DNA of 64,000 bases from Nocardioides islandensis (lineage in GTDB: Bacteria; Actinomycetota; Actinomycetes; Propionibacteriales; Nocardioidaceae). Under the pieces are notes generated by a model that saw nothing but the letters and a program-made list of their open reading frames with translations, made no database searches and was not told where the DNA came from. The stretch spans positions 124,001 through 188,000 of the forward strand of contig NZ_JADKPN010000004.1 in the NCBI RefSeq assembly GCF_015352455.1, read 5' to 3'. How positions within the stretch are numbered: position 1 is the stretch's first letter; the number at the start of each line of letters is the position of its first letter. Shown piece by piece: positions 42,435 to 51,399 of the stretch. The position numbers were made by a program, and so were the translations under genes.

Positions 42435-43837
42435 GGCAGGCTCCCCTCGATCCGTCCGTCCAGGACGGTCAGCGTCCCACCGAGGGCGCCGAACCTGTCG
42501 TGCACGTCGCCGAGGTCGGCGCGCGGGCAGCCGACGAGCGACACGTCGATGGTGCTCCCCCGGCTCACGACCGACACCTCGACCGATGCGTCGGCCACCC
42601 CAGAAGCGACGCGGGAGACCAGCGCGTAGATCGCGCGACCCTGCTCGGGCGGGACCGGGCCGTCGATCCGGAGGTGCAGCCGGAGGTCGGCGTCGGAGGT
42701 CGCTGCGAGCTCGCCGAGCGCGACGGCCAGGCCCTCCTCCTCGAGGACCGGAGGGAAGGTGCCGTGGCTGAAGGACCTGAGGTCGGCCAGCACCTCCCGG
42801 ATCTGCCCCTCGACGCCGTCCAGGCCCCTGCCCGAGAGCTGCATGAGCACCCCGACCAGCCGCTGCTGCGTGCCGTCGTGGAGGTCTCGTTCGATCCGGC
42901 GGCGCTCGGCGTCCGCGGCGGCCACCACACGGCGCTGGCTCGCCCGTACCTCGACCACGCGGGCTCGCGACTCGGCGGCGAGCCGCGCGTTGCGCAGGGC
43001 CAGCTGCTGCCCGGCGCTGAGGAGGGACACGTCCACCTTCTCGCCCAGCTCGAGCAGGCCGTCCGGGTCCTCGGACAGGTCGTCGGCCAGCCGCCGTACC
43101 GCCGAGCGCCGGCGCGCCGACCGTGCCCAGCCCACGAGAGCGGGCAGCGCGACCAGACCGGGGACGGGTACGGCGAGCAGCTGGAGGTCGGCGGACACCT
43201 CGGCGTCGCCGACGCTGCGCCAGCGCACGACCGCGAGTGCTGCCAGGACGACCGCGCCCGCGGCCGGGCCCAGGTAGCGCGTCCCGCGGGACACAGCACG
43301 GGCCGCGACAAGGAGGGCCGCGGCGGTCAGGGCCACAGCCATGAGAAGGCCGAGGCGGCTCGTCGTCATGGTCACCGCCGCCGGGACCTGCAGGCACACG
43401 CGGGCGCAGCCGACGTCGCGGAACGGGTCGTAGGCCAGGGCGTGCAGCACGGCAGCAGCCGCAGCGAGGGCCGCCCCGACCCGCGACCGGGTCATCAGGG
43501 CGAACCCGGCCACAGCCAGCGGCCCGAGGGCGAGCGACCACGCCCGCCACCGAGGGTCCAGATCCGACGACCCGGCCCACAGCGGCAGGAGCCCATCGCA
43601 AGCGGCGACGGTCAGCCCCACCGCAGCCCGGGAGTCGTCGGCCCAGGCCAGGATGCCGAGCGGCGCCAGAGCGGCCACGCCGAAGATGGCGACCAGGACC
43701 ACGAGGGGCAGCCGGCCGTCGGAGAGCGACGTGATCGCCCGGTTCGCGTCGTCCACCGCCGGCCTCCACGTGGCGACCAGCGCGCCACCGGACAGCAGCG
43801 CTCCCCCGGCGGCGACGAGCACACGTGGGTGTGGCAC
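42422..43837 (-). CDS. Membrane histidine kinase with intact DHp but lost ATP site
   Basis: A 471-residue NarX/DesK-type sensor. The N-terminal half has about seven or eight membrane helices. The HisKA_3 dimerisation helix is canonical: AADAERRRIERDLHDGTQQRL with phosphoacceptor H320. The ATP-binding domain is broken: the N box (normally E-A-L-x-N-x-x-K-H-A) reads VSRVASGVADAS, and the G box D-x-G-x-G is gone. Only the RFGALGGTLTVLD end remains. It can probably receive phosphate but not bind ATP. It is upstream of and overlaps the response regulator. Confidence 0.85.
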   Translation of the reverse strand: MPHPRVLVAAGGALLSGGALVATWRPAVDDANRAITSLSDGRLPLVVLVAIFGVAALAPLGILAWADDSRAAVGLTVAACDGLLPLWAGSSDLDPRWRAWSLALGPLAVAGFALMTRSRVGAALAAAAAVLHALAYDPFRDVGCARVCLQVPAAVTMTTSRLGLLMAVALTAAALLVAARAVSRGTRYLGPAAGAVVLAALAVVRWRSVGDAEVSADLQLLAVPVPGLVALPALVGWARSARRRSAVRRLADDLSEDPDGLLELGEKVDVSLLSAGQQLALRNARLAAESRARVVEVRASQRRVVAAADAERRRIERDLHDGTQQRLVGVLMQLSGRGLDGVEGQIREVLADLRSFSHGTFPPVLEEEGLAVALGELAATSDADLRLHLRIDGPVPPEQGRAIYALVSRVASGVADASVEVSVVSRGSTIDVSLVGCPRADLGDVHDRFGALGGTLTVLDGRIEGSLPCAS

Positions 43838-43944
43838 GTGCTCAGTGTCGTGCAGGACGTCGTGCGGACGTTGCCGTGTTTTCCGCAGATCTGGCCCGAG
43901 GTACCCCGGTCATCGCGCCCGCGAGCGCTCCTAGCGTCGCGAGC

Positions 43945-44904
43945 ATGAACCGCAGGACCACCATCGCCACCGTCAGTCTCGTCCTCTCCGCTCCCCTCCT
44001 GGCGGGTTGCTCGGACTCCGGCACCAGCGACGCGACCCAGTCGCCGCAGCCGACGAGCTCCTCCCCGACCAGCGAGGAACCCGACCCTGCTGCCGGCCGC
44101 CTCCCCGACGTACCTCTGCCGGTCGCCGCAGGAGCGAAGGTCGACGGACTCGTCGAGGTCGACGGGCACCGGCTCGCGGTGCACTGCGCCGGGTCGGGCC
44201 GTCCCACCGTGGTGATCCTGCACGGGTGGATCGACCAGCCCGGTCAGACGTCCTTCGACTACTACGGCGGGCTGACGGCCGACCTCGAGGGAGACTTCCG
44301 GACCTGCAGCTACGACCGCGCCAACGTCGGTGACAGCGAGTCGGTGCCCGGGACCCAGACGCCCGAGATGGTCGTCGGCGACCTCGACGGGCTCATGGAG
44401 GCGCTCGGCGACCCGGGCCCCTACGTGCTGGTCGGTCAGTCCGCGGGGGGCATGGTCGCCTCGGCGTACGCCGTCGCCCACCCGGACAAGGTGGCCGGCA
44501 TCGTGATGGTCGACGCGTCCTTCGACGAGGAGGTCACCATCGAGGACGTCGGCCTGGTGCCGGACGGCACCGGTCCCTGCGACCCGGGCAACCGCCGGAT
44601 CGACGGGCACGAGTCGCTGCAGAAGATCGACAACTGTGCGATCTACAAGTGGGCATACCGCAGGCGGGACCAGCGACCCGAGGTCCCGCTGGTGTACCTC
44701 GCGTCCAAGCGGGAGCCCTGGAGCAGCTACACCGACATGGGTCCGGCGTACGCGAAGGCGATCGTCCCGCTGCAGAAGGCGTACGCCTCCGGCTGGCACC
44801 CCGGACGCTTCGTGTGGGTCGACGCCGGGCACGACATCCACGCCGAGAAGCCCGCTGTCGTGGGGGATGCTGTGCGGTGGGTGGTGAAGGAGGGCGGCAG
44901 GTGA
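43945..44904 (+). CDS. Lipoprotein alpha/beta hydrolase
   Basis: A 319-residue protein with a lipoprotein signal: MNRRTTIATV, hydrophobic core, then lipobox LLAGC at about 18-22. A Ser/Thr/Pro linker leads to an alpha/beta hydrolase domain: oxyanion strand VVILHGW, nucleophile elbow GQSAGG (about S166), and catalytic His in DAGHDIH near the C-terminus. It would act on an ester or amide outside the membrane; the substrate is unknown. It is divergent from the kinase, and its stop overlaps the TRAP-binding-protein start as GTGA. Confidence 0.85.
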   Translation: MNRRTTIATVSLVLSAPLLAGCSDSGTSDATQSPQPTSSSPTSEEPDPAAGRLPDVPLPVAAGAKVDGLVEVDGHRLAVHCAGSGRPTVVILHGWIDQPGQTSFDYYGGLTADLEGDFRTCSYDRANVGDSESVPGTQTPEMVVGDLDGLMEALGDPGPYVLVGQSAGGMVASAYAVAHPDKVAGIVMVDASFDEEVTIEDVGLVPDGTGPCDPGNRRIDGHESLQKIDNCAIYKWAYRRRDQRPEVPLVYLASKREPWSSYTDMGPAYAKAIVPLQKAYASGWHPGRFVWVDAGHDIHAEKPAVVGDAVRWVVKEGGR

Positions 44905-46439
44905 GCAGGGCGGCCGGCACCGTCGCCGCGCTGGCGGCGCTGGTGCTGCTGGCCGCCTGCGCACCGGGAGGCACGGACAAGTCGGGCTCCGTCGAGCTCC
45001 GGCTGCACTTCGCGACCGTCGACGGCCGGGTGAACAGCAGCGGCTACGACCCGGGGCCCGAGGTCTTCATCCGCTCCCTAAGGGAGCTGTCCGGCAACCG
45101 CATCCAGGTCGACGTCGCGACGGAGTACGGCGGCGGGCGGGCGACCGGCGAGTCCGACCTCGTGCAGGCGGTCGCGGACGGCGAGGTGGACGGGGGCTGG
45201 CCGTCGAGCAGGGCGTTCGCCGCGGCGGGGATCCCGGGACTGGCCGCGCTCGAGGCGCCCCTGACGGTCACCAGCCGCGCCGCCCAGACCGACCTGGTCA
45301 CCGGAGATGCGGCCCGCCTCGTGGCAGCGGCGGTGGACGACCACGGGATCAGGGACCTGGGGCTCCTGGTCGGTCTGCCGCGCCGGCCGTTCGGGGTCGG
45401 CGTGTTTCCCCTCTCGGCCCGCGACTGGAAGGGGCTGCGCTTCCGGTCGTTCAACTCGCCCGTCCAGACAGCGGCGCTGCGCGCGCTGGGCGCGACACCC
45501 GTGCAGGCCGGCGCCGACTGGCTGGCGCTGGCTCGCGACGGGGAGCTCGACGGGGTCGAGATGGACGTGGCGCAGTACTTCGAGAACGGCTTCGGGCAGC
45601 AGGCGGGCAAGGTCGTGTCCAACGTCGTGCTGTGGCCGAAGATGCCGGTGCTCGTCCTCAACCAGGCCGTGTGGGACGGCCTGACCGACCAGCAGCGCGA
45701 CTGGGTCCAGGAGTCCGCGGACCGCGCGGTCCGGGTGTCCGTCGACACCGAGTACCCCGAGGACGAGATCGCCGCCCAGCTGTGTGCGCGAGGCGCGAGG
45801 TTCCGCCCGGCCGACCCGGGCCAGATCCTGGCTATGCGCGATGCGGTGCAGCCGGTGGTCGACGCACTGGCGGCGGATCCCGAGGAGGCGCCCGTGCTCC
45901 GGGAGGTCCAGGCCGTTGCGCAGGTGCACGCCGACGACGTCATCACCGTCGAGGACTCCTGCAGGACGGAGGCCACCCTCCCCCAGCCGTCCGACGTGCC
46001 GACGACCCTCGCTCCGATCCCGGACGGCACCTACCGCAAGCAGATCACCGAGGCGGAGGTGGCCAAGGCAGGCCTGGGCAACAACGACGGGACGTCCGGC
46101 ACCTGGACCTTGGAGGTGAGGCATGGCCACTGGTACGTGAGCTGCCGGCCGCTGCAGGCGCCCGGGCTGGACTGCGGTCACAGCGTGAGCGACGACGTCC
46201 TCGCCGCCGGCTCGTTCTACGGGGACGACCGACAGGTCTGGATGGTCGAGCAGCCGACCCTCCTCGCGGATGCCACGGGGTGCCGGATGCCTCCAGCCGA
46301 CGCCGAGGGCTACTGCCACCCGCCGAGCCCGCCGGCGCAGCTCGCCTGGGAGCTGGACGGCAGGGACCTGGTGTTCAGCGGCCTGAGCGGGTCCCTCGGC
46401 TTCGAGACGATTCTCAAGCCGTACGTGCGGATCGACTAG
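44901..46439 (+). CDS. TRAP-type DctP-like substrate-binding lipoprotein with extra C-terminal domain
   Basis: A 512-residue protein with a lipobox LLAAC near residue 20. Residues 30-330 resemble the DctP periplasmic binding fold of TRAP transporters: FIRSLRELSGNRIQVDVATE, then ARDWKGLRFRSFNSPVQT, ALGATPVQ and GVEMDVAQYF. From about residue 370 an extra domain follows (IPDGTYRKQITEAEVAKAG to the end, about 140 residues) that looks like a small beta-barrel. No TRAP membrane subunits are nearby, so it may act as a sensor input rather than in transport. Coupled to the hydrolase gene; its 3' end overlaps the second kinase by 26 bases. Confidence 0.75.
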   Translation: MSRAAGTVAALAALVLLAACAPGGTDKSGSVELRLHFATVDGRVNSSGYDPGPEVFIRSLRELSGNRIQVDVATEYGGGRATGESDLVQAVADGEVDGGWPSSRAFAAAGIPGLAALEAPLTVTSRAAQTDLVTGDAARLVAAAVDDHGIRDLGLLVGLPRRPFGVGVFPLSARDWKGLRFRSFNSPVQTAALRALGATPVQAGADWLALARDGELDGVEMDVAQYFENGFGQQAGKVVSNVVLWPKMPVLVLNQAVWDGLTDQQRDWVQESADRAVRVSVDTEYPEDEIAAQLCARGARFRPADPGQILAMRDAVQPVVDALAADPEEAPVLREVQAVAQVHADDVITVEDSCRTEATLPQPSDVPTTLAPIPDGTYRKQITEAEVAKAGLGNNDGTSGTWTLEVRHGHWYVSCRPLQAPGLDCGHSVSDDVLAAGSFYGDDRQVWMVEQPTLLADATGCRMPPADAEGYCHPPSPPAQLAWELDGRDLVFSGLSGSLGFETILKPYVRID

Positions 46440-47736
46440 GCACGCTCGCGACGAGCACCGTGCCGGTCGGGGTGCCCGCGCCCATCGACAGGCTCCCGCC
46501 GACGGTCGCCAGCCGGTCCGCCAGGTTCTGCAGTCCGGACCCGCGCGGATCGGCTCCCCCGATGCCGTCGTCCGTGACGGTCAGCACGAGAGGGTCCCCC
46601 GCTCGCAGCCTGACGACGACCCGGTCCGCACCGGCATGCTTCGCGACGTTCGCCAGCGCCTCCGAGCAGGCGTAGAAGAGCGCGGTCTCGGCGGCCGTGC
46701 TGCCGCGCGCGTCCGGGTCCGCCTGCAGGTCGACGGGCACGGGATGGCGCGAGCACAGCGACGCCAGGGCCGGGCCGATGCCCCCGTTGCCCAGACCCGC
46801 CGGCGCCAGACCGGCGACGATGCGCTCGATGTCGGTGACCGCGGCCGCCAGCTCACGTGCCACGTCGGGCAGGTCGGACACAGTGGCCTGGCAGTGCCGC
46901 AGGGTCGCGAGCCGGCCCTGGAGGTGAAGACCCGCTCGTGAGCGCTCGGCGTCGGCCGCGACCAGGAGCCTGGAGCGCGCCGCCTGCAGCTCCCGGAGCT
47001 GGAGAGCGGTGTCGGCGAGCGCCCGCTCGTGGGCGACCGTCAGCGAGACCGCCCGGTCGACGGCCGCCGACGTCTGGGCGTCGGCCGGGTCGAGCCCGTC
47101 CACGACCACGTGGTCCTCGACACGAGTGAGGCGTACGGCGCGCAGCCCCGCGGTCCGCCGCAGTGCCGACTCCAGGCCGACGAGGCCACCCGGACCGTCG
47201 GCCAGGACCCGGTCCGCCAGCGAGGCCCTGCGCCGTACGTCCCACCGCATCCCGAAGGGCAGGCCCACCGCGACGACCAGCAGGACGAGCTCGTAGCCCG
47301 TCAGCGCTCCCGCGGGGTCGTAGGAAGCCGGCCAGGACTGCGACCAGGCGAAGCTCCCCGCCAACCACGTGCCGAGGAGCACCGCCGACAGCCGCACGAA
47401 CCTGACGCCACGGCCGGCGAACGCCGCCACCGCGAGGAAGCCCACCGCCGCGCCGGCCTGGCCGAGCAGTCCGGTCGCCATCGCCCCACCGACGACGAGG
47501 AGCGCCAGGTGAGTCCGGCTGCGCGGCCGCCCGGTCGGATACAGGGCCAGCGCTCCCACGAGCACTCCCTGGTGCAGGAGGCGTAGCGGCTCGAGGTCAC
47601 CCAGCCACCACGCGACTCCCACCGCTGCCCACCAGCAACGAAGGGCCGCCGGCGTACGTGTGGTGGCCGCCGCCACAGCGACGAAGCCCACCCCGACCAT
47701 GACGTCCAGGAGCTCCACGGCGGCCTCCTTCGTCAA
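46414..47736 (-). CDS. Membrane histidine kinase with intact ATP site but altered DHp
   Basis: A 440-residue kinase with about six N-terminal membrane helices. The ATP-binding domain is well preserved: N box EALANVAKHAGAD (E359, N363), G box VTDDGIGGADPRGSGLQNLA and GGSLSMG. The dimerisation helix is not: where the family has E-R-R-R-I-E-R-D-L-H-D-G it reads ERSRAGLHLQGRLATL. The only His (H271) is moved two positions, and the acidic residue after it is replaced by Leu. It lies convergent to the TRAP gene, 4 kb from the first kinase and its regulator, with no regulator of its own. Confidence 0.8.
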   Translation of the reverse strand: MTKEAAVELLDVMVGVGFVAVAAATTRTPAALRCWWAAVGVAWWLGDLEPLRLLHQGVLVGALALYPTGRPRSRTHLALLVVGGAMATGLLGQAGAAVGFLAVAAFAGRGVRFVRLSAVLLGTWLAGSFAWSQSWPASYDPAGALTGYELVLLVVAVGLPFGMRWDVRRRASLADRVLADGPGGLVGLESALRRTAGLRAVRLTRVEDHVVVDGLDPADAQTSAAVDRAVSLTVAHERALADTALQLRELQAARSRLLVAADAERSRAGLHLQGRLATLRHCQATVSDLPDVARELAAAVTDIERIVAGLAPAGLGNGGIGPALASLCSRHPVPVDLQADPDARGSTAAETALFYACSEALANVAKHAGADRVVVRLRAGDPLVLTVTDDGIGGADPRGSGLQNLADRLATVGGSLSMGAGTPTGTVLVASVPSRSARTA

Positions 47737-47767
47737 CGACGAAGCCAGTGTGCCGCCGGACGACCGG

Positions 47768-48184
47768 TCAGGCCCAGAACTCCGTCACGGCGGGCGGGTC
47801 GCCGATGAACTGGTCGACCGAGCGCACCAGGCCGTCCTCGAGCTGGAAGTACAGGATCTGGGTGTCGTCGAAGGTGCGGCCGTCGGGGCGGGTGCCGGAG
47901 ACGCGGGTCAGCACCGCGACGTGGCCGGCGCCGTCCGGCAGGTAGCGCTCGGCCACGGCACGCAGAGTGCCGCCCGTGAGCTCGAACGAGGCGCCCAGGA
48001 ACCCGGTGATCTCGTCGATGCCGTGCTTGGTGCCGCCGAGGCGGTCGGGGTTGCGGTGGTTCCAGGTGGCGTCGGGGTGGAAGCCGGCGGCGAAGGCGGC
48101 GATGTCGCCGGCGGCGACGGCGTCGTACCCGGCCTTGACGGCCTGGACGTCGGCCTGGGCGGTGGTGTCGGTGAGAGTGTTCAT
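47768..48184 (-). CDS. NTF2/SnoaL-like protein
   Basis: A 138-residue cone-fold protein: VKAGYDAVAAGDIAAFAAGF, then HPDATWNHRNPDRLGGTKHG and VRSVDQFIG. This matches the SnoaL-like/NTF2 superfamily, which includes isomerases, hydrolases and ligand-binding proteins; the catalytic type cannot be told. It lies 63 bases downstream of the HD/LuxR gene on the same strand and may be controlled by it. Confidence 0.8.
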   Translation of the reverse strand: MNTLTDTTAQADVQAVKAGYDAVAAGDIAAFAAGFHPDATWNHRNPDRLGGTKHGIDEITGFLGASFELTGGTLRAVAERYLPDGAGHVAVLTRVSGTRPDGRTFDDTQILYFQLEDGLVRSVDQFIGDPPAVTEFWA

Positions 48185-48247
48185 GGACCCGACGCTAGGA
48201 GCGGCGGGAGCACGGCGGCATCGACTGTTCGATGGATATCCCCGATG

Positions 48248-49771
48248 TCACCGAGGTGCGGCGGCGAGCCCGTGCCGCATGGCGAACATCGCCAGGCCGG
48301 CGCGGGTCGAGACCTCGCACTTCTCGTAGATGTGGACGGTGTGGGTGTGCACGGTCGAGGGTGAGATGAACAGCCGCTCCGCGATCTGCTTCTTGGTCAG
48401 GCCGGAGGCGAGCAGGCGGAGGACCTCCAGCTCGCGGTCGGTGAGGTCGACGGGAAGACGGGGGAACGACGGGCGCGGAGCCTCGGCGGCGTCGAGCACG
48501 GCACGTACGGCGTCACGGTCGAGCGGCATCGCCGAGATGATCCGGGCCGCGTCGGCCTGGGCGTGAGCCGGACGGTGCGGTCGGTGCTCGCCCAGGGTCT
48601 GCCAGACGTCGGCGGCCGCAAGCAGCCGCGAGGGCGCGTCGAGGTCGAGGGCGCGGACCCCCATCGGGTAGCCCGAGCCGTCCAGCCGCTCGTGGTGCCT
48701 GCTCACGATCGCCGAGAGCGGCTCCAGGACGGGTGAGCGAGCGAGAATCCGTCCGGAGTGCAACGGATGCAGACGGACCAGGTCCCGCTCCTCGTGGCGC
48801 AGCGGACCGGGACGTTCCCAGACGCCGGTCGGGACGGCGACCCGGCCGAGGTCGTGGAGGAGACCGGCCCGGTACATGGTGGCGGGGTCGACTCCCTCGA
48901 ACGACCCGGCGGCCGCCCGTGCCAGTCGTGCCACTCCTCGTGCGTGGCCCTGGAAGAAGGGCGCCTTGAGGTCGGCCGCGTCGCCGAAGCCCGCCAGGAC
49001 GTCGTCGAGGTGGCCGTCGTCGCGGAACTGGCGACCGGTGCCCGGCTCGGCGGCGACCACCGCGGACCACAGGTCCTCGGGATCGGAGAGCGCGAGCAGC
49101 TCGCCCGGCGCAGCCAGGCAGGCGCCGGTGATCGCGGGGTCCAGGGCGCGACCCGACCAGCGGGTGAGGGTGTCCACAGCCAGGTCGAAGCCACCCACGG
49201 CCTCGAACATCACCGCCGCGTAGCCGACCGCGGCGAAGCGGGCGGGCGCCGGGAGGTCCTCGCCGGCGCGTCCCTGGGGTGCGCCCTTCCCGTCGTACCG
49301 CTCGAACGCGCAGAGCACGGACGTGGTCACCGCCGGCGGCAGGCCGAGCACGGTCGTCAGCGACGCACCCACCTCGCAGTCGGCCCGCGCGGCGTCGGCC
49401 ACCAGGCCGGGCACCATCGGGACCCGCGCCAGCACCCGCAGTCGTTCGACACCGCTCCCGAGGCCGGCCAGGAACCGCAGCGCCTCAGCGGGCCGAGCGG
49501 TGTCGGTCAGGTCGCCGCGCGCCCGGACCGCGACGTCGTCGCCCCCGAAGTGCGCGGCCGCCTCGTGCGACGTCGCCGCGCAACCGGCGAACCGCAGCAA
49601 GGTGGTGTAGTAGACCTCCGCCTGGGCCGACGCGGACTCCCCGGCCCGCCGCGAGAGCTCGGTCGCCACGAGGCAGGCCCGCATCGCTTCGCCGGGTGGG
49701 TGGCCGCGCACCAGGTCGCTGGTCACCGACAGGGCGGCGACCACGCCTGCGACACCGGCCGGTCTCGGCAT
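48248..49771 (-). CDS. HD-GYP-like phosphodiesterase domain fused to LuxR DNA-binding domain
   Basis: A 507-residue protein. The first 200 residues hold a degenerate HD-like half (FERYDGKGAPQGRAGEDLP). The second half is a proper HD-GYP-type domain: HARGVARLARAA, AGLLHDLGRVAVP, RHHERLDGSGYP, then LLAAADVWQTL. The last 65 residues are a LuxR helix-turn-helix: LTDRELEVLRLLASGLTKKQ, FISPSTVHTHTVHIYEK. This implies a regulator that binds or degrades a nucleotide signal and controls genes directly. Duplicated HD architecture with LuxR is known in actinobacteria. Six bases separate it from the upstream epimerase. Confidence 0.85.
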   Translation of the reverse strand: MPRPAGVAGVVAALSVTSDLVRGHPPGEAMRACLVATELSRRAGESASAQAEVYYTTLLRFAGCAATSHEAAAHFGGDDVAVRARGDLTDTARPAEALRFLAGLGSGVERLRVLARVPMVPGLVADAARADCEVGASLTTVLGLPPAVTTSVLCAFERYDGKGAPQGRAGEDLPAPARFAAVGYAAVMFEAVGGFDLAVDTLTRWSGRALDPAITGACLAAPGELLALSDPEDLWSAVVAAEPGTGRQFRDDGHLDDVLAGFGDAADLKAPFFQGHARGVARLARAAAGSFEGVDPATMYRAGLLHDLGRVAVPTGVWERPGPLRHEERDLVRLHPLHSGRILARSPVLEPLSAIVSRHHERLDGSGYPMGVRALDLDAPSRLLAAADVWQTLGEHRPHRPAHAQADAARIISAMPLDRDAVRAVLDAAEAPRPSFPRLPVDLTDRELEVLRLLASGLTKKQIAERLFISPSTVHTHTVHIYEKCEVSTRAGLAMFAMRHGLAAAPR

Positions 49772-49777
49772 GTTGCC

Positions 49778-50335
49778 TCAGAACTTGGGGAGGTAGTCCT
49801 TGACGTTGACCGGCAACTCGTCGGTGTCCCACGGGAGCAGGATGCGGTCGGGGTGGTCGTGGTCGTAGGGCTCGGTGGGGAAGTTGATGACCTGCGCGTC
49901 CTGGTCGCCGAGGTTGACGATCATGTGCCAGACGCCGACGGGGATGACGACCTGGCGGTCGCCCTCGGGCGAGAGCATGACCCGCTGGGTGAGGCCCCGC
50001 GTCGGAGACCCGGCGCGGTCGTCGTGGAGGAGCAGCATGAGGTCGCCGCTGGTGAGGCAGTAGCGGTCGGTCTTGACCTCGTGGCGGGCCCAGCCCTTGA
50101 GCTGGCGCGGGCGGACGGAGGTCTGGTAGCACCACACGACGGGCGTGCTCCAGAGCGCCGGGTCGCCGTTGAAGACCTCGAAGAGGGTGCCGCGGTGGTC
50201 GTGGTGGTGGACCGGGCGGTGGACGACGACGCCGTCGATCGTGCGCAGGCGCGACTCCCCCGTGGGCTTGACGGTGGGCACGTCCTGGAAGCCGAGGCCG
50301 CCGTCCTGGGCCGGGGCGTCCTGTAGGTCGGTCAC
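49778..50335 (-). CDS. dTDP-4-dehydrorhamnose 3,5-epimerase-like cupin
   Basis: A 185-residue RmlC-like protein: HHHDHRGTLFEVFNGDPAL, then WCYQTSVRPRQLKGWARHEV with the conserved His and Lys, YCLTSGDLMLLLHDD and VVIPVGVWHMIVNL. It would epimerise a nucleotide-linked 4-keto sugar, or be a related sugar isomerase. It lies between a family 2 glycosyltransferase (7 bases upstream) and the HD/LuxR gene, consistent with glycan synthesis. Confidence 0.8.
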   Translation of the reverse strand: MTDLQDAPAQDGGLGFQDVPTVKPTGESRLRTIDGVVVHRPVHHHDHRGTLFEVFNGDPALWSTPVVWCYQTSVRPRQLKGWARHEVKTDRYCLTSGDLMLLLHDDRAGSPTRGLTQRVMLSPEGDRQVVIPVGVWHMIVNLGDQDAQVINFPTEPYDHDHPDRILLPWDTDELPVNVKDYLPKF

Positions 50336-50342
50336 CGCGCGA

Positions 50343-51374
50343 TCATCGCAAACGCCGCAGCCGGCGCATCAGCCTGGCCGCGAACGACGGGGCGGGGTGC
50401 GCCTCACCGAGCTCCCGCTCGAGATGGGCGATCGTCCGCTGGAGGTGGTTGCGCAGCTCGACGAGCCCGGCGAACGTCGATGCCTGGCTGCGGGCGAAGG
50501 GCACGAGCATCGCGGAGGCCTCGCGGCCGGCGAGTCCCTCGATCAGGCCGATCTCCTCGGTGCGCCACTCGGCGCACGGATGGTCCACGACACCGGACGT
50601 ACGACCGACGAGCGCGGTGACCGCGCCGGCCCAGCGCTCGTCGAACCAGCCGTCGCGCCACTCGTCGAGGAAGACGCGGAAGGGGTTGGGCGCGGACCGG
50701 GCCCCGGCGTGCCGGACCCGGGCGGACGGCACCAGCGCGACGTCGTACCCGTGGCAGCGCACGTGCGTCGAGTAGTCCTTGTCGACGTGGTTGAGCGGCC
50801 AGAGCCGCGGGTCCGGTCCGCCGACCTCGTCGAAGACCTGGGTGCGGGTCAGGCAGCCCGCGCTCGTCACCCAGTCGAGGACCGTGACCTCGGTCGGGGT
50901 GTGGGTGTCGGTCGAGTCGGTGTCGTTCCAGCGCTCGACCCGGTCCGGCGGCTCCGCCCGGCCGCCACTGTGCAGCACGACCGCTCCCCCGTCGTCGACA
51001 CGCAGCGCGCCGAAGACGCCGACCGACGGAAGGGCGTCCGCCGCGTCGACCAGCGCGTCGAGCCAGCCGGGCTCGGGCAGCATGTCGTCCTGCACCCACG
51101 CGAACAGCTCGCCGTCCGAGAGCGCGCGGAGCAGGTGCAGCCCGCCGCTCCAGCCCACGTTGGCGTGCGGGCGCTCCACGCGGACGCCGTCGGGGAGCTC
51201 GACGCGCAGCGGCGCATCACGGATCGAGGCGCGGTTCACCAGGCAGCTGACCACGAAGTCGTGCCGCGACTCGTGCGCGACGAGAGCCCCCAGGCTGGAC
51301 GCCAGCCGCGGCGGGTCGCCCAGCGCCACCACGCCGAGGTGGACCCGTACCTGGCGGTCGAAGGGCACGAACAC
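50343..51374 (-). CDS. Family 2 glycosyltransferase
   Basis: A 343-residue GT-A enzyme. The N-terminal nucleotide-binding part (HLGVVALGDPPRLASSLGAL) is followed by the metal-binding motif FAWVQDDMLPEPGW (D-D, about 112-116). An acceptor loop VTSAGCLTRTQVFDEVGGPD and WPLNHVDKDYSTHVR complete the family pattern. A basic C-terminal helix (RLMRRLRRLR) may touch the membrane. Start is GTG. It is first in the run that includes the epimerase. Confidence 0.85.
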   Translation of the reverse strand: MFVPFDRQVRVHLGVVALGDPPRLASSLGALVAHESRHDFVVSCLVNRASIRDAPLRVELPDGVRVERPHANVGWSGGLHLLRALSDGELFAWVQDDMLPEPGWLDALVDAADALPSVGVFGALRVDDGGAVVLHSGGRAEPPDRVERWNDTDSTDTHTPTEVTVLDWVTSAGCLTRTQVFDEVGGPDPRLWPLNHVDKDYSTHVRCHGYDVALVPSARVRHAGARSAPNPFRVFLDEWRDGWFDERWAGAVTALVGRTSGVVDHPCAEWRTEEIGLIEGLAGREASAMLVPFARSQASTFAGLVELRNHLQRTIAHLERELGEAHPAPSFAARLMRRLRRLR

Positions 51375-51399
51375 GCGCCGAACGTATCCGGCACGCGGG

